From contig JBOGDS010000028.1 of the NCBI GenBank assembly GCA_050743075.1, forward strand, positions 1-39,729: DNA of 39,729 nt, in the 5' to 3' direction. The notes under the pieces are model-generated. The model was not told where the DNA came from and made no database searches. It worked only from the letters and a program-made list of their open reading frames with translations. Shown piece after piece: positions 26,550 through 36,679 of the stretch (position 1 is the first letter of the stretch; every line of letters starts with the position of its first letter). Origin of the DNA: JBOGDS01 sp050743075. GTDB lineage: Bacteria > Actinomycetota > Actinomycetes > Jiangellales > Jiangellaceae. The position numbers and the translations under genes were made by a program.

Positions 26550-27029
26550 TCAGTCCACCTCCAGGTCGAACCGCTCCCGAAGGATCTCGGCGTCGGCACG
26601 GTCCTGCGGCCGGACGGTGTCCCGCTTCATCCGATAGAGCATCCGAGGAGTGGCGACGGGCACTGCGGTTCCGTCGATGTCGATCAGCTGGGCTTCGATG
26701 TCGTCGAAGGCGAAGGCGTCTCCCAGGCGGCCGACGAGGTCGATCGCCAACTGGCTGTCCGGCGGCCCGTAGCGGATCACCGGGTAGGGTCCGGCGAGAT
26801 CGGCGCTGTCGATTTCATCGATGCTCTCGTCGTGGAACACCGACCGCAGCGCCCGTTTCACTCGTTCGACGTTTCCCGGCTCGGGAGCAACGAAGAAGTC
26901 GATGTCCTGGGTGGCACGCACGACGCCCTGCGCCGCCATCGCCATCGAACCGATCAGGACGTAGCGCACACCTTCGCGCTCAAACGCGTCCAGCAACGAC
27001 TTCGCCTGCTCGAACCGCACCCTGCTCAT
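26550..27029 (-). CDS. Nucleotidyltransferase-fold protein (AbiEii/MNT-like)
   Basis: 159-aa protein with a minimal nucleotidyltransferase core. GSMAMAAQGVVRATQDIDFF at residues ~24-43 gives the GS motif and the DxD metal-binding acids, and LAIDLVGRLGDAF supplies the third acidic strand. PRMLYRMKRDTVRPQDRAD near the C-terminus is the usual closing helix pair. Such stand-alone proteins occur as toxins in AbiE- and HEPN/MNT-type modules, but many are of unknown function. ATG 27029 is the natural start. The upstream membrane-protein frame reads into this gene without a stop, so a fused product is formally possible. Confidence 0.75.
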   Translation of the reverse strand: MSRVRFEQAKSLLDAFEREGVRYVLIGSMAMAAQGVVRATQDIDFFVAPEPGNVERVKRALRSVFHDESIDEIDSADLAGPYPVIRYGPPDSQLAIDLVGRLGDAFAFDDIEAQLIDIDGTAVPVATPRMLYRMKRDTVRPQDRADAEILRERFDLEVD

Positions 27030-27085
27030 CGTAGGCGGCGCCCGCCGGCGACGATCGCGATCGTCCTCCCACGCCGCGCCCGGCG

Positions 27086-27494
27086 TCACGCCGTGAGCAG
27101 GCCTACGCCGAGGGTGGCGACACCGGCCCGCGAGGCTGACGGCGCCGAGCCAGACCAGCCAGATCATTCGGTTGGCGCGGGTCACCTCGCGGCCCATCGA
27201 GGAGAAGAAGAAACCGGCCGGCATCAGGATCGCGGCCAGCGGAACACCACCGCGGGCGACCGTCAGCGCGAACCCGTCGAGATCCGTCGCGTCGGCCAGC
27301 ACCACGCAAACCAGGCCGAGCGTCACGAGCATGCCGGCGTGTCCGTGGCCCGCCCGCGCGAACGAACGTTGGAAGTCGGTCATCGGGACCTGGCCACGGG
27401 CGATCTTGGTCAGGTACCAACCGAACTCCACCGCGACCAGGGTGAGGAGAAGGACGCCGGCCAGCGTCCGGGCCTGGGAACTGAGCTCCAGCAT
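27086..27494 (-). pseudogene. Small four-helix membrane protein, probably frameshifted
   Basis: The frame opens at ATG 27494 (AGGAG 6 nt upstream) and encodes four hydrophobic segments: ARTLAGVLLLTLVAVEFGWY, AGMLVTLGLVCVVLADATDL, VPLAAILMPAGFFFSSMG and MIWLVWLGAVSLAG. At that point the next frame continues plausibly as GVATLGVGLLTA and stops at 27086. The original frame instead reads basic residues and runs on into the nucleotidyltransferase gene. One extra base near 27121-27130 explains this. If repaired, the product is about 135 aa; it is either a pseudogene, a sequencing error or a genuine fusion. Function unknown. Confidence 0.6.
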
Positions 27495-27576
27495 GGTCGA
27501 CTCCTGCTCGTAACGCCGTTCATGAACATCGTCACCGGTCATGTTCGGCGACAGACGCCGGTGGGTCGGAGGCAGC

Positions 27577-28962
27577 TCACGCGGGCGGCAGCAGTGTCCC
27601 CGGTGAGAGGACGCCGCGTGGGTCGAGGGCTCGCTTGATCGCTTGCATGGCGGCGATGTCGACCGGGGAGCGCGCCAGCGAGAGCCAGGGCCGCCTCGCC
27701 TGTCCGACACCGTGCTCGGCGCTGATGCTCCCGCCGTGGTCGACGACGAGCCGCAGCACGACGTCGGTGACGTCTTCGACCTTGGCGGGTGGGACACCCA
27801 GCACGTTGACGTGAGAGTTGCCCTCGGCGAGGTGGCCGAACGTCACCACCTGGGCGTCCGGGAACCGTTCGGCCACACTCGCCCGCAAGGCGGTCTCGAA
27901 CTGCTCGTGTCGCCGCACCGGCAGGGCGACATCGAGCTTGACCGGCGCGCTGCCCTGGGCGACGGCGGCTGCGTTGACGGCCTCGGTGTGGCCCTCGCGG
28001 TAGGCCCACAGGCGGCTTCCCGGTGCCGGCTCGAACGTCCCGTAGCCGACGAGCCCAGCCTGATCGGCGAACGCGTCGACGACCTCCTCCTCGGTCCCAC
28101 CGGACGTCTCGAGGAGCAGGTACGTCGGGTGGCCCTCGGGGAAGGGCGCGCGAAGGCCCAGCCACGAGCGGACCAGGGCCAACCCGTCGGCGTGGAAGAA
28201 CTCGGCCGCCTCGATGGTTAGCCCAGTGCGCCGGACTCCCGCCAGCACCTGTGCCGCCGCGTCCAGCGACGGCACCCCGACCAGCGCCACGTGCACGTGC
28301 GCGGGCGGCGAGACCAGTCGCATCAGGACGTTGGTGATCACCCCGAGGGTGCCTTCGCTGCCGGCCAGCAGGCCGGGGAGGTCGTAGCCGACGTTGTCCT
28401 TGGCCAGCCCGGTCAAGCGTCGGAGCACCGACCCGTCGGCGAGCACCGCCTCGATGCCGAGCAGCTGGGCGCGGGTCGGGCCGTGCTTGACGACCCGGAG
28501 GCCGCCGGCGTTGGTCGCGACGGCGCCCCCCAGCGTCGCCGACTCACGGGCGGCGAGATCGATGCCGAGCATCAGCCCGACCGATTCGGCGGCCTTCTGT
28601 GCGGCCGCGAGTGTGACGCCGGCGCCGGCGGCCAGCGTGCGGGCCAGCGGATCCGCCCCCTCGATCTCGTCGAGCCGGCGCAGGCTGAGCACGACCTCGC
28701 CATGGTGCGGGATCGACGCACCCACCAGGCCGGTGTTGCCACCCTGTGGGACGATGCCGACCCCCGCGGCCGCGCAAGCACGGACCACTGCGGCGACCTC
28801 GTCGGTCGACCCCGGTCGCGCGACGGCCGTGGTGCGACCCTCCCAGCGCCCGGTCCAGTCGGTGCGGTACCCCTTGGTCACGGAGTCGTCGGTGAGCACG
28901 TGAGCGGAGCCGACGGCGTCGACGAGGCCGGCGAGCAGATCGTCGGGCGGTGTGCCGGGCAT
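27577..28962 (-). CDS. FAD-linked 2-hydroxyacid oxidase/dehydrogenase (GlcD-like)
   Basis: 461-aa flavoprotein of the vanillyl-alcohol-oxidase fold. The FAD-binding domain occupies residues ~40-215 with PQGGNTGLVGAS, ARESATLGGAVATNAGG and LLAGSEGTLGVITNVLMRLV. The FAD-oxidase C-terminal domain follows, with FGHLAEGNSHVNV (normally GH(I/L)GDGN(L/I)H) and ISAEHGVGQ. Members oxidise glycolate, D-lactate or D-2-hydroxyglutarate; the substrate cannot be assigned here. No separate Fe-S subunit gene is adjacent. The gene follows a 500-bp region without a clear intact gene and reads away from clpB. Confidence 0.88.
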   Translation of the reverse strand: MPGTPPDDLLAGLVDAVGSAHVLTDDSVTKGYRTDWTGRWEGRTTAVARPGSTDEVAAVVRACAAAGVGIVPQGGNTGLVGASIPHHGEVVLSLRRLDEIEGADPLARTLAAGAGVTLAAAQKAAESVGLMLGIDLAARESATLGGAVATNAGGLRVVKHGPTRAQLLGIEAVLADGSVLRRLTGLAKDNVGYDLPGLLAGSEGTLGVITNVLMRLVSPPAHVHVALVGVPSLDAAAQVLAGVRRTGLTIEAAEFFHADGLALVRSWLGLRAPFPEGHPTYLLLETSGGTEEEVVDAFADQAGLVGYGTFEPAPGSRLWAYREGHTEAVNAAAVAQGSAPVKLDVALPVRRHEQFETALRASVAERFPDAQVVTFGHLAEGNSHVNVLGVPPAKVEDVTDVVLRLVVDHGGSISAEHGVGQARRPWLSLARSPVDIAAMQAIKRALDPRGVLSPGTLLPPA

Positions 28963-29390
28963 ACCGCCACCCTGCCACGCGGGCTGGGCTGGACAGCCGC
29001 GGCCCGGACCGGTCGGACGTTGGCACAGGACTCAGGTAGCCCAAGCGAGCGAACGCACGGACGAGCGTTCGTTGACTGTCGGTCGAATGCGTGACCGAGC
29101 CGAGCCGGGGATGATCCACGTGACCTTGGTGCACGTGGCGCGTGAGGTTGCAGCTGCCGGGGCGCCACAAGCGTCACTCGGACTCGGCACTGATCTCACG
29201 TCGATCATGGGTCCGTCGGTCACGCGGCGCGCTCGACGCCAGCGAGATACGCCTCTTCGATCTCGCGCCGCACCGCCTCCGGCTCCGCCCACAGGGAAGT
29301 CCAGCTGTGGCCACGCGGTACCAGCGCAACCCCACCGTGTAGCTACCGAAGTCTCCCACGCATGCTTGCCAAACGCCTTCCCGACGAGGC
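28963..29390. other. Long intergenic region between FAD oxidase and clpB
   Basis: No intact gene is recognised. It contains a 7-bp inverted repeat at 29050-29071, another CCACGTG/CACGTGG pair at 29116-29138, and a short minus-strand coding remnant (29220-29339). The HAIR site and clpB leader follow at 29394. Confidence 0.5.
29220..29339 (-). pseudogene. Possible C-terminal gene remnant
   Basis: A minus-strand frame ending in TGA at 29220 reads GVALVPRGHSWTSLWAEPEA then VRREIEEAYLAGVERAA. It has the composition of a real protein C-terminus, but a TAG lies immediately upstream in frame and no start codon is available. I do not recognise the family. It may be the end of a gene lost during rearrangement. 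Confidence 0.3.
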
Positions 29391-29393
29391 AGA

Positions 29394-29414
29394 GTTGAGC
29401 GGAACAGACTCAAC
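29394..29414 (+). promoter_or_regulatory. HAIR operator of clpB
   Basis: GTTGAGC-N7-ACTCAAC matches the HAIR consensus in 11 of 14 arm positions and extends outward to a longer dyad (AGAGTTGAG/CTCAACTCT). It lies 49 bp before clpB. The promoter hexamers themselves are not clear. Confidence 0.8.
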
Positions 29415-29462
29415 TCTGGCACGTTTGCTTCGTCAGGAATCTGTGCGCACCTCGGGAGGGAC

Positions 29463-32105
<2,643 letters not shown>

Positions 32106-32106
32106 C

Positions 32107-32172
32107 CCTTCCCGTGATCATGTCGACTACGTACAGCAAACCATGGACGTAGTCGACATGATCACGGGAAGG
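32107..32172. repeat. Perfect 26-bp palindrome, family B copy 2, after clpB
   Basis: The arms 32107-32132 and 32147-32172 are perfect inverted repeats with a 14-nt loop starting ACAGCAAAC. The inner arm and loop match the hutH-hutU palindrome at 7571-7620, and the 20 bases GTAGTCGACATGATCACGGG are identical in both right arms and flanks. Probably the clpB terminator. Bases 32173-32334 hold no gene I can support. Confidence 0.75.
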
Positions 32173-32334
32173 TCCTATGTCCAACGGGCTGGGCGTCGCT
32201 GCGGATCGCGCTCGGCGACGTCAGTATCGCCGGCAGGACGCTCGACGTGAGGTGCCACTGGCGCCGCAGCGCAGCGCACTGAGGACGTCGATGACGAGAC
32301 CTGACGGCTGGGGTAGGCACCCTCCGAGCCGGCC

Positions 32335-32805
32335 TCATGGTGCGTCCAGTCGATCGAGGCCGAGCGGAGGGCAGCGCACCTCGGCGAACCGCCCATTCGG
32401 CACGTCGAGAACGACGAGCGCGCTCCGGCCTGACCAGCCGGTCACGGTGCCGGTCGATCCCTGCAGGTAGAGCGGGCGGATGTGCTGGTTGACCCGCACC
32501 CGGTCGCCGACGTCGATCGCTGCCAGCGCCTGGACCGAGGCTGCCTCGAGGAGGTGTCGCTGGCGCTGCCCGATCACCCTGGTCAGCAGCGCGAGGTGGT
32601 GGTCGAGGGCACCGCTGGCGATCAGCCCGATGAGCATCGTCGCCTGCTCGGCGCCAGCACGGGCGCCGGCGTCGTTCTTGCGCTCGTCGTCTGGGACAGT
32701 AGCGCCGGAGCGATGGCCACCCGGCGTCGGCAGTTGCTGGGCCGGACGGTTTCCGGGCCGGGTGGGCGCGCGGCTGCCGTTGCGACGACGTCTGCTCTTG
32801 GGCAT
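32335..32805 (-). CDS. Hypothetical protein with basic N-terminus and SH3-like C-terminus
   Basis: 156-aa protein. The first ~50 residues are very basic and disordered (MPKSRRRRNGSRAPTRPGNR). A helical middle follows (ATMLIGLIASGALDHHLALL, TRVIGQRQRHLLEAASVQAL), then a beta-rich segment DRVRVNQHIRPLYLQGSTG and TVTGWSGRSALVVLDVPNG, which resembles a small KOW/SH3-type barrel. Nucleic-acid binding is plausible from the basic tail. No signal peptide. The ATG at 32805 lacks a good Shine-Dalgarno. It is divergent from the SDR gene and converges on clpB. Family not recognised. Confidence 0.6.
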   Translation of the reverse strand: MPKSRRRRNGSRAPTRPGNRPAQQLPTPGGHRSGATVPDDERKNDAGARAGAEQATMLIGLIASGALDHHLALLTRVIGQRQRHLLEAASVQALAAIDVGDRVRVNQHIRPLYLQGSTGTVTGWSGRSALVVLDVPNGRFAEVRCPPLGLDRLDAP

Positions 32806-32925
32806 GGGGAAGAGCTTGCCTCGTCCCGGAGCCTCCGGAGAGGACCCCGGCTGTGACCGTGGATACACCGGGTCACGAGAGCCCGGTTGTGGACGACCGG
32901 CGGATGCGGTGTCGGTTCGCTCGCA

Positions 32926-32931
32926 TAGTCT
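32926..32931 (+). promoter_or_regulatory. Putative -10 of a leaderless SDR transcript
   Basis: TAGTCT fits TANNNT and is 6 nt before the ATG at 32938, with no Shine-Dalgarno. Confidence 0.4.
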
Positions 32932-32937
32932 CCGAGC

Positions 32938-33714
32938 ATGCCGACTGCTCTGATCACTGGAGCGACGGCCGGCATCGGCCTGGCCTTCGCGCGTCATCTG
33001 GCGGCAGGCGGCCACGACCTGGTCCTGGTCGCTCGCGATCTCGAACGGCTGGACAAGGTCGCCGCCGAGATCCGCGCCGCGCATGGTGTCACCGCCGAGG
33101 TTCTCCGAGCAGACCTGGTCACGACGGAGGGCACGGCGGCCGTCGAGGCGCGGCTGCGTGGCCGGGAACGGCCGGTGGACCTGCTCGTGAACAACGCCGG
33201 CTTCGCGCTGCGCATGCCGTTCCTCGCCACCGACATCGAGGACGAGATCCGGATGCACGACGTCCTGGTGGTGGCGGTGCTGCGACTGACCCACGCCGCG
33301 CTGCCGGGCATGATCGAGCGCGGACACGGCGCCGTCGTCAACGTCAGCTCGGTGTCAGGCTGGCTGCCGCGCGGGACGTACAGCGCGGCGAAGGCGTGGG
33401 TCACGATGTTCACAGAGGGGCTTGCGGCATCCCTGGCCGGTAGCGGTGTACGGGCCATGGTTCTCGCAGCGGGATTCGTCCGCACCGAGTTCCACGATCG
33501 CGCTCGCATCAACATGAGTCGGCTGCCGTCGTTCCTGTGGCTCGACGCCGACGACCTCGTGGCCGCAGCTCTGCATGACCTGCGCCGGGGCAAGGTCGTC
33601 TCCGTGCCCGGACGCCTCTACAAGATCGCCGCGTGGCTGCTACCTCGAATGCCGAGGCGGCTGGCTGTCGGCGTGGGCCGGCAGCACCCCGCGAGTCGTC
33701 AGCCCGACCGCTGA
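32938..33714 (+). CDS. Short-chain dehydrogenase/reductase
   Basis: 258-aa NAD(P)-dependent oxidoreductase with a Rossmann fold. The cofactor motif TGATAGIG is at residues ~7-14, the structural NNAG at ~87-90, the catalytic Ser in VVNVSSVSGWLP near 138, and the YxxxK pair in GTYSAAKAWVTMFTE near 149-153. The type is the classical SDR with a C-terminal extension (KIAAWLLPRMPRRLA) that may touch the membrane. Substrate unknown. ATG 32938 is supported by the -10-like hexamer 6 nt upstream. The next gene is 114 bp downstream and has its own Shine-Dalgarno. Confidence 0.88.
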   Translation: MPTALITGATAGIGLAFARHLAAGGHDLVLVARDLERLDKVAAEIRAAHGVTAEVLRADLVTTEGTAAVEARLRGRERPVDLLVNNAGFALRMPFLATDIEDEIRMHDVLVVAVLRLTHAALPGMIERGHGAVVNVSSVSGWLPRGTYSAAKAWVTMFTEGLAASLAGSGVRAMVLAAGFVRTEFHDRARINMSRLPSFLWLDADDLVAAALHDLRRGKVVSVPGRLYKIAAWLLPRMPRRLAVGVGRQHPASRQPDR

Positions 33715-33828
33715 CCGTCAGCCGAGCAGGCCACCGGAACACCCGCACGAGGCCGCTGGCCACCCGTGCCGACTCCGGCTACGGTGCTTCGGGGCCGGGC
33801 TCACCGTCGTTCGAGGAGGACGTCCGTC

Positions 33829-34191
33829 ATGACCGATCCAACCCAGCGGGAGCCGGCTCGCGAGCCCGAGGACCTCTCCCGATTCTTCGTCGAGAGGGCC
33901 AACGCGGGCGATGTCGACGGGTTGGTCGCGCTCTTCGAGCCCGATGCGGTGCTCGCCTTCCCGGCTGGCGAGATCACGACCGGCAGCGCGGCGATCCGGG
34001 CAGTTTTCACGGAGATGGTCGCCAGCCGTCCGACATTCCGACCTGGCGGGGAACAACCTGCCCTGCGGTGCGGCGACGTCGCCCTCACGTCCACGCGCTC
34101 CCAGGATGGAGGGGCCACTGCCGAGGTGGCTCGGCGGCAGCCCGACGGCACCTGGCTCTGGGCGATCGACCAACCGAACATCGCCGGGTAG
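33829..34191 (+). CDS. NTF2-like (SnoaL/DUF4440-type) protein
   Basis: 120-aa cone-shaped alpha+beta-barrel protein. The N-terminal helices LSRFFVERANAGDVDGLVAL followed by FEPDAVLAF, and ITTGSAAIRAVFTEMVASRP, are typical of the NTF2-like superfamily. The C-terminal strands DVALTSTRSQDGGATAEVAR and DGTWLWAIDQPN complete the fold. Such proteins may be isomerases, hydrolases or ligand-binding proteins; no active site can be assigned. GAGGAGGA precedes ATG 33829; the frame is open to 33766 but without a ribosome-binding site. pyrE follows 71 bp later. Confidence 0.75.
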   Translation: MTDPTQREPAREPEDLSRFFVERANAGDVDGLVALFEPDAVLAFPAGEITTGSAAIRAVFTEMVASRPTFRPGGEQPALRCGDVALTSTRSQDGGATAEVARRQPDGTWLWAIDQPNIAG

Positions 34192-34262
34192 CCGACGCAA
34201 TCCGCTCGTGCTGGCCGGCGCCCGGGCCACGCCCCGAGCACCGGCCCGTACGCTCGGGCACC

Positions 34263-34805
34263 GTGAGCGCCAGGGAGCAGCTGCGACGACAGATCGCCGG
34301 GAAGGCGGTCGTCCACGGCAAGGTCGTACTGTCGTCCGGCCGCGAAGCACACCACTATGTGGATCTGCGCCGAATCACCCTCGACGGTGAGACGGCCCCG
34401 CTGGTCGGCGAGGTCATGCTCGACCTGACGGCGGACCTGTCGTTCGACGCCATCGGCGGCCTGACGCTTGGCGCCGACCCGGTCGCTGCCGCCATGCTGC
34501 ACGCCGCAGCGGCACGTGGGGGCAGGCTCGACGCGTTCGTCGTCCGAAAGAGTAAGAAGGCACACGGGCTCCAGCGCCGCATCGAAGGGCCGGACGTAGC
34601 AGGCCGCCGCGTCCTCGCGGTCGAGGACACGTCCACGACAGGTGCCAGCGTGCTCACCGCCGTCGATGCCCTGCGGGCGGCCGGCGCGGACGTGGTCGGG
34701 GTCGCCGTCATCGTCGACCGGTCGACCGGCGCCCGGGAGCGCATCGAGAGCACCGGCCTCAGCTACCGCGCCGCCTACGGCCTGGCCGACCTCGGCCTGG
34801 CGTGA
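34263..34805 (+). CDS. pyrE: Orotate phosphoribosyltransferase
   Basis: 180-aa enzyme of de novo pyrimidine synthesis, joining orotate and PRPP to give OMP. The PRPP-binding loop VLAVEDTSTTGASVLTAVDA is at residues ~118-137. Also conserved are VLSSGREAHHYVDLRRITLD near the N-terminus, GGLTLGADPVA, and the basic flexible loop FVVRKSKKAHGLQRRIEGP. The start is GTG 34263; TACGCT lies 8 nt upstream, so a leaderless start is possible. It ends in a strong hairpin, and the gene order beyond is broken by an IS110 element. Confidence 0.94.
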   Translation: MSAREQLRRQIAGKAVVHGKVVLSSGREAHHYVDLRRITLDGETAPLVGEVMLDLTADLSFDAIGGLTLGADPVAAAMLHAAAARGGRLDAFVVRKSKKAHGLQRRIEGPDVAGRRVLAVEDTSTTGASVLTAVDALRAAGADVVGVAVIVDRSTGARERIESTGLSYRAAYGLADLGLA

Positions 34806-34830
34806 CGCCGTCCGCTCACGCGGCCCAAAC

Positions 34831-34866
34831 CCGCGAATGGCCGCTCGGCGAGCGCCGTGTTCGCGG
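34831..34866 (+). terminator. pyrE terminator hairpin
   Basis: CCGCGAA (34831-34837) pairs with TTCGCGG (34860-34866), and inside it CGCTC-GGC-GAGCG (34842-34854) pairs again, giving one long interrupted stem 25 bp after pyrE. Bases 34867-35017 hold no supported gene and may include the outer end of the IS110 element. Confidence 0.5.
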
Positions 34867-35017
34867 ACGTGGACCGCGTGGACGAGCCTGACCGCGAGCA
34901 ACGAGAGGCGACCGGGGGTTCCGGAGGGCGTCTAATCCGAAAATGGCCGGGCATGGGCGCACGGGACTACCGGCTTGTCGCGGCGTGGTGCGCAGCCGGG
35001 TACGGAGGAAGCCGCAG

Positions 35018-36286
35018 TCAGGCGGCGGGTTCGAGGGTGACCTTGTAGCCGAGGGCTTCGAGCTGGCGGATGTGGGTGCGCTTCTTGCGGTCGGGTCCGA
35101 TGCGGTTGTCGTAGAAGTCGGAGCCGAGGTCGCGGTAGCGGGTCTCGGGGTCGGAGTGCAGGTGCCAGATGATGACCAGGATCGAGCGTCCTACCGCGAC
35201 GATGGCCCTCTTCTTGCCCCGGCGTCGGGCGATGCGTCGGTAGCGCTCGCCGAGGAAGGTGTCGGTCTTGCCCGCGGCGACGGCGGCCTGGCCGAGGACG
35301 CGAGCGAGGTAGGGGTTGGCGTGTCCGGTGGATCCGCGGCCCTTCTTCTTGCCGGCGGACTCGGTGACACCGGGGGCGAAGCGGGCCCGGGAGCACAGGT
35401 GCGCCGCGGTGGCGAAGCGGGTCATGTCGATCCCGATTTCGGCGATCATGACGTGGGCGGCGGTCGGCCCGACGCCGGTGATCTCATCGAGTTCTCCACC
35501 GCCGCGGCGAAAGGGGCCATCAGCTCCTCGATCTTGGTTTCGACGGCGGCGATGTCGGCGCTGGTCTCATCGATGCGGGCCAGCATGGTGCGCAGCAGGA
35601 ACGCGTGGTGGTCGGTGAAGTGCCCGACGAACGCCTCCTCCAGCAACGTGATCTTGGCGCGCATCCGGGACCGGGCCAGCTGCGCGAGCGCCATCGGGTC
35701 GCGTTCCCCGGCCAGCAGTGCGGTCATCATCTCCCGCGCCGGAGACCCCGAAGATGTCCGAGGCGACCACCGACAGCTTGATCTGGGCGTCCTCGACCAG
35801 CTTCTCCACCCGGTTCTTCTCCGCGGTACGTACCTTGATCAGGTCGACGCGGTAGCGGGTCAGATCGCGCAGCAGCCGGATCTGCGGCGGCGGGACGAAG
35901 CTGGGGCGGATCATCTGCCGTTCGGCGATCTTTGCCAGCCACACCGCGTCCAGCTTGTCGGTCTTGGGCCGTCCGGGCAGGTGCTTGACGTCTGTGGCGT
36001 TGACCAGCCATGGGTCCAACCCGCGCGCTTCGAGCAGGTAGAACACCGGTTTCCAGTAATCCGAGGTTGCTTCCATCACCACCGGTGTCACACCCAGCCC
36101 TCGCAGCCGGTCGGCCAGGCCCAGCAGCGACCGGGTCATCGTCGAGTACGTCGTGATCTCCTGCGCCCGCCGCCCCGGCCGGTCCGGGTTGGGCACCCGG
36201 TTACAGGCCACCAACTCGGCCTTGCCGATGTCCAACGCCGCCACCCGCTCGATGATCTCCTCGGTGTCCTCGTTGTCGTAGAGCAC
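35018..36286 (-). pseudogene. IS110-family transposase with two frameshifts
   Basis: DEDD-type transposase. The N-terminal part from GTG 36286 reads VLYDNEDTEEIIERVAALDI with the first acidic residue in LDIGK, VVMEATSDYWKPVF, and TDKLDAVWLAKIAERQM. An extra base near 35737 shifts the frame after SDIFGVSG, and the middle part continues as REMMTALLAGERDPMALAQL. A missing base near 35493 restores the first frame for DEITGVGPTAAHVMIAEIG and KKKGRGSTGHANPYLARVLG to the end TLEPAA. The total of 423 codons is the usual length. The two opposite shifts make the product non-functional as read. Confidence 0.85.
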
Positions 36287-36297
36287 CGTCTTCGGCC
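35018..36297 (-). mobile_element. IS110-family insertion sequence (degenerate)
   Basis: The transposase region defines the element; IS110 elements lack clear terminal inverted repeats, so ends cannot be set precisely. On the right the transposase start is only about 10 bp from nrdA coding sequence, so the 5' non-coding end appears lost. On the left the element may extend to about 34935. Confidence 0.75.
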
Positions 36298-36633
36298 CTG
36301 CCGGCCGAGGTGCGGGAGCTGTTCCGCACCGCGTGGGAGCTGCCGCAACGTGCCCTGATCGATCTGGCCGCCGGCCGGGGCCCGTACATCGACCAGTCCC
36401 AGTCACTGAACCTGTTCATGGCCGCCACGAGCATCGGCAAGCTGTCCTCGATGTACCTGCACGCCTGGAAAGCCGGCCTGAAAACCACGTACTACCTGCG
36501 GTCGAGGCCGGCCACCCGCATCCAGCAGGCCACCATCGCCATCACCCGCCCCGCCGCCGCCGAGACGGACGCGGAGGCGGAGGCGGTGGCGTGCTCGCTG
36601 GAGAACCCCGAAGCCTGCGAGGCATGCCAGTGA
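36298..36633 (+). pseudogene. nrdA: 3' fragment of class I ribonucleotide reductase alpha subunit
   Basis: The last 111 codons of a class I NrdA. They include FRTAWELPQRALIDLAAGRG, YIDQSQSLNLFMAATSIGKL, the radical-transfer tyrosines in TTYYLRSRPATRIQQ, and the C-terminal redox cysteines in ENPEACEACQ. Everything upstream, including the active-site cysteines and the allosteric ATP cone, is missing; an IS110 transposase directly abuts it. No remainder of nrdA is seen on the other side of the element. The fragment cannot act as a reductase. GTG 36310 could still start a 107-aa product, which would have no known role. Confidence 0.9.
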
Positions 36634-36679
36634 CGGCCGGCGCGACGACCCGAACCCGACGCGACATCAAGGTAGGACG

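Noticed and set aside
32177..32470. 97-codon plus-strand frame after the clpB palindrome
   Set aside because: Overlaps the minus-strand unknown gene antiparallel and reads as Arg/Ser/Pro-rich shadow; no ribosome-binding site.
34857..35048. 63-codon plus-strand frame between pyrE and the IS110 transposase
   Set aside because: Overlaps the pyrE terminator and the transposase end; no Shine-Dalgarno and no protein-like sequence.
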